Positions 21,208 through 26,976 of a stretch of DNA of 26,976 bases are shown piece by piece. Position 1 is the stretch's first letter; each line of letters begins with the position of its first letter. A model generated the notes under the pieces. That model was not told the DNA's origin. It was given only the letters and a program-made list of their open reading frames with translations, and ran no database searches. Origin of the DNA: JAFDVL01 sp043736395 (lineage in GTDB: Bacteria; Acidobacteriota; Blastocatellia; RBC074); assembly GCA_043736395.1 (NCBI GenBank), contig JAYTCQ010000302.1, forward strand, positions 1-26,976, read 5' to 3'. The translations under genes and the position numbers were made by a program.

Positions 21208-22503
21208 ATGAAAGAAAAGCGCCAAATCATCGTAGCAACTTTAGCGATGCTGGCGCTTTTTACTGTCTACGAATGGACGAAAACTGCCCTTTTTCCGGCG
21301 ATGAGCGTGACGACTTCGCACGTCATCACAGTCATCGTAGCGGGCATTATTACTGCCATCATTGCGCGGCAGGTGATTCGCCGACAATCGCGTTTAGTTA
21401 CTGAACAAAAAGACAGCAATGAACGTTTACGGGAAGCTTTGGCGACCGCTGAACGTAGCACTAACCTCTTGCAGGCTATTCTAGCTTCGGTTGACGAAGG
21501 GCTTGTCATTATTGATCGTAATCAGCAATTACTCCTGATTAATGACGCCGCGCAATCACTGTTTAATTTACAAAGTAAAGATTTCACCCGACTCCCTGAC
21601 ATTACTCGTGATCCGCCCATCATCGAAGCTTTCCTGCGTGTGCTGACCAAAGGGGAACGAGCTTCCGCCAGAATCGAAATCAATTCAGGCATCAATAAAC
21701 GGATTCTGCAATTGCAGACTACACCGCTGCGGTTTCGGGATGAAAATGTGGATGGAGTTGTGGGGGCTTTTATTGATATTACGCAGCTCGAACGTCTGGA
21801 GGGAATTCGACAAGCCTTTCTCGCCAACGTTTCACACGAACTGCGGACTCCTTTGACTTCAATCACTGCTTACACGGAAACACTGCTTGATGGTGGCATC
21901 GAAGACCAACCCAATAGCCTGAAATTTCTAAAAACAATCCAACGCAATGCCGAACGGATGCGAAATCTGGTCAATGACATTTCTGAATTATCGTTAATTG
22001 AATCCGGCGCAGTGCGGCTCACTTTTTCGCCCATTCGATTAGCCGCCATCGTCAACGAAATTTTCAATGGACTTGCACCACGCAGCAAAAAATATCAAGT
22101 GCAGCTGCGCAATGAAATTCCTTCCGATTGCATTGTCACCGCCGATCAACGGCGATTAGAACAAATCCTGATCAACCTTATCGACAACGCCATCAAATTT
22201 AATAAACCTCAGGGCGAAGTCATAGTCAGTGCCGAATCGCAAGCTGAACAAACTATCCTGCGCATTCGTGACACCGGAGCTGGTATTCCTGCTGAACATT
22301 TGCCCCGCGTCTTTGAGCGTTTTTACCGTGTCGACAAAGCTCGTTCGCGCGATCTGGGCGGGACAGGATTAGGTCTGGCAATTGTGAAACATTTGACGCG
22401 CGCCCACGGCGGCGAGGCCGAAGTCAAAAGCGAAGTCGGCAAAGGCTGCGAATTTATTATCAAATTACCGCATCGAAAAATTCCTGAAAATCAAAATTTA
22501 TGA
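21208..22503 (+). CDS. PAS-domain sensor histidine kinase (PhoR-like)
   Basis: A 431-aa membrane histidine kinase. Two transmembrane helices (about 7-22 and 36-55) enclose a very short periplasmic loop, so it probably senses within the membrane or cytoplasm. A PAS domain follows (about 88-190), then the HisKA H-box FLANVSHELRTPLTS with H210, the N-box NLIDNAIKFN (N327), G1 DTGAGI (355-360), F-box ERFYRVDKARSR and G2 GGTGLGL (384-390). The order resembles PhoR, and the gene lies downstream of phosphate-uptake genes, but no response regulator is in the window, so the partner is unknown. The stop overlaps the dut start as ATGA. Confidence 0.92.
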   Translation: MKEKRQIIVATLAMLALFTVYEWTKTALFPAMSVTTSHVITVIVAGIITAIIARQVIRRQSRLVTEQKDSNERLREALATAERSTNLLQAILASVDEGLVIIDRNQQLLLINDAAQSLFNLQSKDFTRLPDITRDPPIIEAFLRVLTKGERASARIEINSGINKRILQLQTTPLRFRDENVDGVVGAFIDITQLERLEGIRQAFLANVSHELRTPLTSITAYTETLLDGGIEDQPNSLKFLKTIQRNAERMRNLVNDISELSLIESGAVRLTFSPIRLAAIVNEIFNGLAPRSKKYQVQLRNEIPSDCIVTADQRRLEQILINLIDNAIKFNKPQGEVIVSAESQAEQTILRIRDTGAGIPAEHLPRVFERFYRVDKARSRDLGGTGLGLAIVKHLTRAHGGEAEVKSEVGKGCEFIIKLPHRKIPENQNL

Positions 22504-22937
22504 ACTCTGAAAATTCCCTACTCAACGTCAAAAAATTACACGAACAAGCACAGCTCCCCAAGCGCGGATCAGCCGCCGCCATCGGCGCAGATTTATGCAG
22601 TGTCGAAGATGTCACGCTGCAACCTGGCGAACGAAAATTAATCCCGACCGGATTAGCGATTGAAATTCGTGATGGCTATTACGGACGTGTCGCGCCGCGC
22701 TCCGGCTTAGCCGTGAAACAGGGCATAGACACGATGGCGGGCGTCATTGACAGCGATTATCGCGGCGAAGTTCGTGTGCTTTTAATCAATCTCAGCAATG
22801 AGCCTGTGAGCTTCAAAACCGGAGATCGCATCGCGCAATTGATTATTGAAAAGGCTGAAGCTTTCGATTACGAATGGGCTGACGAATTGAATGATACTTC
22901 ACGCGGCGCAGGCGGATTTGGTTCGACGGGAAGATAA
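22500..22937 (+). CDS. dut: Deoxyuridine 5'-triphosphate nucleotidohydrolase (dUTPase)
   Basis: A 145-aa homotrimeric dUTPase that hydrolyses dUTP to dUMP and pyrophosphate. All five conserved motifs are visible: IGADLCS (1), PRSGLAVK (2), GVIDSDYRGEV with the catalytic Asp (3), GDRIAQLII (4) and RGAGGFGSTG at the C-terminus (5). It overlaps the histidine kinase stop by 4 bp (ATGA), which suggests translational coupling between two functionally unrelated genes. The TAA stop is the first part of a 205-bp composite inverted repeat. Confidence 0.97.
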   Translation: MNSENSLLNVKKLHEQAQLPKRGSAAAIGADLCSVEDVTLQPGERKLIPTGLAIEIRDGYYGRVAPRSGLAVKQGIDTMAGVIDSDYRGEVRVLLINLSNEPVSFKTGDRIAQLIIEKAEAFDYEWADELNDTSRGAGGFGSTGR

Positions 22938-23141
22938 AGAAATAGACCACGGAGCACGGAGGACACAGAGATTTTTGACAGAATTAACAAGATTGACAGG
23001 ATGATTAGAAGGCAGCAATTCTCAAAATTCGTAAATCCTGTTCATCTTGTCTAATTTTTCTGACCTTTGTGTTCTCCGTGGTTTATAAAACTCAGATCCG
23101 CGTAGACCCGCCTAATCCGTCAAATCCGCGGTCTATTTCTT
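22937..23141. repeat. Composite intergenic palindrome with 7-nt and 9-nt periodic segments
   Basis: The outer ends are a perfect 12-bp inverted repeat, AAGAAATAGACC (22937-22948) and GGTCTATTTCTT (23130-23141). Inside, ACCACGGAG plus GACACAGAG (22946-22970, with CACGGAG duplicated) pairs with CTTTGTGTTCTCCGTGGT (23066-23083). A third layer, about 22975-23010, made of 9-nt units beginning ACAG/ACAAG, pairs with about 23028-23063. An unpaired block at 23090-23130 has CCG spaced 10, 9 and 9 nt apart. It starts on the dut stop codon and contains no ORF; it fills most of the 289-bp gene-free stretch to 23226. Confidence 0.8.
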
Positions 23142-23226
23142 AGAAAATTCCTATCGCTTTACATTGCGCATTTCCTGCCACAAACTATTAACTGCAATTT
23201 AACTTCATCAACCGAGGATTTTCTCT

Positions 23227-24753
23227 ATGCGACGAACGAATTTTTTATCACTCATCACAGCTACAATTATTTTCTTTTCACTGCTTCTTGTCCCGACTTT
23301 CGCGCAGGATGCAGCGCAATTTTTGCGGCTGAGCGTTGGATTCAATACACTCAAAAATAGCGGCAAGTTCAGCGATGAAAAGAAAAAAGAAATTGCTGAC
23401 ATTGAAACCAAAGCCAGGGCGGCGAATTCTGAGAAAAAATTCGGCGATGCTATTCGTTACTTGAATCAGGGAATCACGTTAATGCGTGGTCAGACTTGGA
23501 CGCCTTCACGTGCGCTGGGCATCGCCTTGCAAATGCAATCCGACCGCGTCATTGCTGATCCTGGTGATACTCTAAAACTTAAAATCACCCAACAGTTCGC
23601 CCTTGAAGAACCGCTCAACGGCAAACTCAATGGAAGCCTGACTATCGCTCCGACAAAAAATAAAGAAGCCGCCAAAGAATTAAAATCACTGAATGAAATC
23701 ACAACTGATTTCATCGCTTCTCCGCTCAACTTGGAAGCAAAACTTCCTGACCTCGAAGACGGAGAATATGTCGTCACGTTAAGCTTGAAACCTGTCGAAG
23801 GCGACGCCATTACCAAATCTTCACTTCTAAGTATTGTTCGTGGATTATCCGCGCAACAAAAATCGCTGCGCGCTCGTGCTGCCAAAGCTGCTACTGAATT
23901 CAGCAGCAAACCGGAATTGCTCAACGCCTTGTCAGCAGTAAATTATCATCTCTCAATTCCTGATCTAGTTAGTGCCGGACAAATTTCTGGCGCACGCGAT
24001 TTCAAAAAAGAAATTGCCGTGGCCTCAACTTATCTCGATCAAATTTCCAAAGGCGAAAATCCACTGCGTGCGATGAAGGGTGATTTTCGTTGGGCGTATC
24101 AATCAGCTGTCGATAACTCCCTCCAACCGTATCGCGTATTTGTGCCTTCAAAATATGACGCATCAAAACCGACGCCAATGGTCGTCGCGTTGCACGGCAT
24201 GGGCGGTGATGAAAACAGTTATTTTGTGTCGTACGACAACGGCGTCGTCAAGCGCGAAGCCGAAGCACGCGGCTACATCGTAGTCTGTCCGAAAGGACGC
24301 GGCACGGCTTCGATGTATATGGGTGACGCTGAACGCGATGTGCTGGATGTGATTGCCGCGATGCGCCGCGATTACAACGTTGACGCAAATCGAATTTACC
24401 TGACAGGGCACTCGATGGGCGGATACGGTACATGGTCAATTGCTCCGAAATATCCAGATTTATTTGCGGCGATTGCTCCGATTTCCGGCGGTGGAAATCC
24501 ATCGGCACTCAGCAAAATCAAGCACGTTCCTGAGATCGTTATTCACGGCGATAACGACCCGACCGTCTCCGTAGAAAATTCCCGCAAGATGGTCAAAGCC
24601 GCGCAGGAACTCGGCATCAAAATTAAATATGTTGAAGTTCCTGGCGGCAATCACACCGACATTGCCGTCCCCGCGATGAAAGGTATTTTTGATTTCTTTG
24701 ATGAAAACAAACGGGAAACCAAAGCAGAATCCAAGGCTGTCAGTGCTAATTAG
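23227..24753 (+). CDS. Secreted alpha/beta hydrolase (esterase/PHB-depolymerase-like)
   Basis: A 508-aa exported hydrolase. A signal peptide (FLSLITATIIFFSLLLVPTFAQ) is followed by an N-terminal helical and beta-rich region (about 30-290) with no recognised motif and then a C-terminal alpha/beta hydrolase domain. The catalytic triad is visible: nucleophile S396 in GHSMGG, D444 in HGDNDPTV, and H476 in GGNHTD; VVALHGMGGDEN is the oxyanion-hole region. The closest architecture is a poly(3-hydroxybutyrate) depolymerase-like or feruloyl-esterase-like peptidase_S9 fold. The substrate is unknown. GAGG precedes the ATG. Confidence 0.88.
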   Translation: MRRTNFLSLITATIIFFSLLLVPTFAQDAAQFLRLSVGFNTLKNSGKFSDEKKKEIADIETKARAANSEKKFGDAIRYLNQGITLMRGQTWTPSRALGIALQMQSDRVIADPGDTLKLKITQQFALEEPLNGKLNGSLTIAPTKNKEAAKELKSLNEITTDFIASPLNLEAKLPDLEDGEYVVTLSLKPVEGDAITKSSLLSIVRGLSAQQKSLRARAAKAATEFSSKPELLNALSAVNYHLSIPDLVSAGQISGARDFKKEIAVASTYLDQISKGENPLRAMKGDFRWAYQSAVDNSLQPYRVFVPSKYDASKPTPMVVALHGMGGDENSYFVSYDNGVVKREAEARGYIVVCPKGRGTASMYMGDAERDVLDVIAAMRRDYNVDANRIYLTGHSMGGYGTWSIAPKYPDLFAAIAPISGGGNPSALSKIKHVPEIVIHGDNDPTVSVENSRKMVKAAQELGIKIKYVEVPGGNHTDIAVPAMKGIFDFFDENKRETKAESKAVSAN

Positions 24754-24890
24754 TTCTAAACGGTTACTAGAAGTTGGCAAATGTTTTGGCTCCATCGGAG
24801 CTAATTCTCCAAACAACTGCTGCGACATTTGCTGCTTTTGAATATTGGCGATATGTTAAGCTCAACGCTGGAATGAGAGGTACCAAAATC

Positions 24891-25703
24891 ATGCCTGAAG
24901 CACTAGTTACATCGTCTTATGATCTCAAAGAAATAACGCGCTCATTAGTTACCGAGGATGATACCCCCGTGGATAATTTTTTTTCTGCCAAACAGCGCCG
25001 CTTGCTGGTGGAGCCGCTCTACAGTTCGTGGCAGCCGCCACCCCTTGAAGAGGAAGAGACTGCTGCAACGCCGCGCAAGTTTTTAGTTGATACGGATGTT
25101 GGCATTTTCACTTCACCTTACAAACCGCCCATCGTACCCGACATGTTTTTGAGCTTGGATGTTGAGACAAACCCTGAATATTTCGCCAACGAACATCGCG
25201 CGTATTTTGTTTGGGAATTCGAGAAAATACCTGAAGTCGCCGTCGAAATTGTCTCGAATCGCAAAGGCAATGAAATGGAAGGAAAGCTGCGCCGTTACGC
25301 GCATCTAGGCGTTACCTACTACGTCGTCTTTGACCCGTTTCTCTTCTTGAACAAAGAGAAACTTCAAATCTATGAATTAGGATTTGGACGCCGCTATCGT
25401 CCGCGCCGCGATTTAATCTTGCCGAATGTCGGGCTGAGTTTGCAGCTCTGGCGTGGCGATTTTGAAGGTGCCACCGATGAATGGCTGCGTTGGTGTGATG
25501 TGGACGGCAACCTTATTCCAACTGGCGACGAACGCGCCAGAGCTGCGAAAGCGGAAGCGCAAGCTGCAAATGAACAAGCGCAAGCCGCGAATGAACGCGC
25601 TAATGTTGCTGAATCACTTCTGGCAACGGAAACGGAGCGAGCGAACGCAATAGAAGCTGAGCTTGAAAAATTGCGAGCGGAATTGCACCGGTTAAAATCA
25701 TAG
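24891..25703 (+). CDS. Uma2-family restriction-endonuclease-like protein with coiled-coil tail
   Basis: A 270-aa protein of the Uma2/DUF820 family, a PD-(D/E)xK nuclease fold of unknown role that is abundant in cyanobacteria and some other phyla. Core elements are IVPDMFLSLDV (PD motif), VAVEIVSNRKGNEMEGKLRRYAHLGVTYYVVFDP (E-x-V and the K-x-x-x-Y helix) and LPNVGLSLQLW. The tail from about residue 215 is an Ala/Glu-rich coiled coil with repeated AQAANE(Q/R). The frame is open back to 24774, but the ATG at 24891 follows GAGAGG and gives the usual N-terminus, so it is preferred. Whether it is an active nuclease is not known. Confidence 0.88.
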   Translation: MPEALVTSSYDLKEITRSLVTEDDTPVDNFFSAKQRRLLVEPLYSSWQPPPLEEEETAATPRKFLVDTDVGIFTSPYKPPIVPDMFLSLDVETNPEYFANEHRAYFVWEFEKIPEVAVEIVSNRKGNEMEGKLRRYAHLGVTYYVVFDPFLFLNKEKLQIYELGFGRRYRPRRDLILPNVGLSLQLWRGDFEGATDEWLRWCDVDGNLIPTGDERARAAKAEAQAANEQAQAANERANVAESLLATETERANAIEAELEKLRAELHRLKS

Positions 25704-25736
25704 TCATCATCGCTGACTTACGTTGTCACAGTTCAC

Positions 25737-25773
25737 AAAAAAAGAGATGCTGATAAAAAGCATCTCTTTTTTT
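25737..25773. terminator. Bidirectional intrinsic terminator
   Basis: A perfect 15-bp inverted repeat: seven A residues and GAGATGCT, a 7-nt loop GATAAAA, then AGCATCTC and seven T residues. The core 8-bp stem followed by T7 on either strand is a textbook terminator. It serves the Uma2 gene (stop at 25703) and the convergent WD40 gene (stop at 25792). Confidence 0.92.
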
Positions 25774-25791
25774 GTTGTGTATAACCGCCGT

Positions 25792-26871
25792 TTATTCCAA
25801 ACCTACGACACGAATTTTGCCGTCACTATTTCCTGCAAACAGTAACTTACCATCCGGTGAAAGCGACATCGCAAACAAGTTTCCAAAGAATCCAACCAAT
25901 TGATAGGCTTCCTGTTGAAGCGCTCTACTTTGATAAATAGGCTGGTCAGGTAAAATCATTGCTTGTTGCAGCCGATCTGAACCTAACTTGTAAAATCAGA
26001 TGAAGCCATCGTTTCCACCTCCAATCAGTTCCTGACTACCCGGCGTAAAAACAATTGCGTTGAGCCAAACAAACTGTAGTGGTAACCTGACACCCTGATA
26101 CTCTTTCGACTTTCCTGACAATAATCCCATCAACGCACCGGGCAATGGATAAACAGGAATCACATTCGCAAATTCCCAGGTTCGACCATTCCAGATATTT
26201 AATAAATGATCTTTGCCTGTGCTCACCAACCAATTTCCATCAGGTGAAAATGCTATCGCCGTAATCGTTTTCGTATGCCCCGTCATTGATTTCACACGAT
26301 CACCTGTGACCGCATCCCAAACGATAATTTCAATTTTTTCCTGCTCTTTATTTACATCCGGGTTTTGCATCATTTCTAATTTATCCCGTAATCCAACTCC
26401 ATCGGCTCCGCCTGCGACAAACCGTCCATCCGGTGAAAAAGCGAGCGAAAAAATTAGCGCAGAGTTACCTTTCAAACGACGTGGGGGTTTCCACGAACTT
26501 GTCTCCCACAATAAGACTCCTCCGTAGCCCTGACATAAATCCTTACAATTTTTTTCGTCGTCAACAATCGGGCCGGAGCCAACCGCAAGAAATTTCCCAT
26601 CAGGAGAAAATGTCAACGCCCAAGCCTGATGATTTTCGTCATTGAGTGTGGCTTTCAATTCCCCCGTGGCAGCATCCCAAATGAGAACTTCTCCAAAATA
26701 AAAAAGCTGGTGACTTTCATAGCCTTCTTTTTTTATCTTCTTTTTATGATCCAGTTTGATTTGCCCGCCTGCCAGCCAACGCCCATCAAGAGAATACGCA
26801 ACCGCCGTAAAAACCATCCCTTTGCTCGCCTGGAGTTTCAAAATTTCTTTGCCGGAAATGCGGTCGGTCAC
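25792..26871 (-). pseudogene. WD40-repeat protein interrupted by an in-frame TGA
   Basis: The frame encodes a WD40 beta-propeller with recognisable blades: YSLDGRWLAGG, FSPDGKFLAVGSG, FSPDGRFVAGGADG, FSPDGNWLVSTGKDHLLNIWN and FTPGSQELIGGGNDGFI. Translation stops at TGA (25996-25998) after GGGNDGFI. In the same frame, the sequence continues FYKLGSDRLQQAMILP and a further blade, LSPDGKLLFAGNSDGKIRV, to TAA at 25792-25794. GNDGFI-stop-FYKL is exactly where a WD40 strand normally has Arg or Trp, so a single CGA or TGG to TGA change explains it. The N-terminus is also abrupt: a GTG at 26871 without a Shine-Dalgarno site follows the remnant of an earlier blade, with another in-frame TGA at 26893-26895. 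Confidence 0.65.
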
Positions 26872-26923
26872 ACTAATATGTGAATCAGGGGTTCAACTAA
26901 TATCGTTATTAAAAACAAAGGGT

Positions 26924-26976
26924 TTATAGACTTAGCATTTCGGCATCAGTGATTTTTCGCTCCGCTAACCCGTTGT
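26924..26976 (-). CDS. C-terminal end of an upstream minus-strand gene (fragment)
   Basis: The last 16 codons of a frame entering from the right edge, ending LAERKITDAEMLSL and TAA at 26924-26926. It lies 52 bp upstream of the GTG of the WD40 frame. It is too short to assign a family. It is the only frame here that reads as an amphipathic C-terminal helix, but it could be non-coding or another decayed piece of the WD40 gene in a different frame. Confidence 0.3.
   Translation of the reverse strand, partial: NGLAERKITDAEMLSL

Noticed and set aside
24774..24890. Upstream start for the Uma2 protein
   Set aside because: The extra 39 residues lack family similarity and the ATG at 24891 has a GAGAGG site in front.
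25996..25998. Selenocysteine or TGA-as-Trp recoding
   Set aside because: No SECIS-like hairpin is apparent after the TGA, WD40 proteins are not selenoproteins, and other genes here (for example the histidine kinase) use TGA as a normal stop.

Overview
The window looks like a chromosomal segment from a free-living Gram-negative-type bacterium. My best guess is Acidobacteriota (Blastocatellia-like). The guess rests on the mix of genes: an HspR-controlled dnaK-hsp20-dnaJ operon, a Tat-exported lactonase, a Uma2 protein with a coiled-coil tail, many small secreted proteins, and frequent absence of a Shine-Dalgarno site. The genetic code is standard, since TGA is used as a stop. I ran no database search, so taxonomy and family names rest on motif recognition.

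Left part (1-7851). A truncated PPP-type phosphatase on the minus strand diverges from pgsA and an AI-2E family permease, which overlap at TAATG. A heat-shock operon follows: dnaK, hsp20, dnaJ, hspR. Its promoter (TTGACA-N17-TATACT) is overlapped by a HAIR-like operator (CTTGACA-N7-ACTCAAG), so HspR encoded at the end of the operon probably represses it. A radical SAM/SPASM-like enzyme closes this block.

Middle (7970-19254). A minus-strand group encodes an HD phosphohydrolase, a DedA protein, phosphate acetyltransferase and an Nfu-type Fe-S protein. Plus-strand genes follow for a Tat-exported lactonase, a two-helix membrane protein and a secreted SH3-like protein. Next comes a minus-strand run: an MFS exporter, a Dabb lipoprotein, a small secreted protein, a type I pullulanase, a GNAT-toxin/RHH-antitoxin pair and tRNA-Lys(CUU).

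Right part (19399-26976). A DUF47/PhoU-like protein and a PiT phosphate transporter are followed by a PhoR-like histidine kinase overlapping dut, then a secreted alpha/beta hydrolase, a Uma2 protein, a bidirectional terminator and a WD40 gene broken by an in-frame TGA.

The most striking feature is not a gene. Nine intergenic spacers hold long inverted repeats, most starting on or next to the upstream stop codon. Four are built from degenerate 7-nt units kept in strict register, with the second half roughly complementary to the first (4523-4593, 6230-6303, 6705-6758, 12169-12259). A fifth (22937-23141) combines 7-nt and about 9-nt units. Three others (13621-13729, 18043-18154, 21113-21189) belong to one MITE/REP-like family, and one (7850-7960) is a pair of 21-nt hairpins. 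Each heptad array has its own unit sequence but the same architecture, so they look like the product of a shared mechanism rather than copies of one element. Heptanucleotide STRR repeats of cyanobacteria are the nearest precedent I know.
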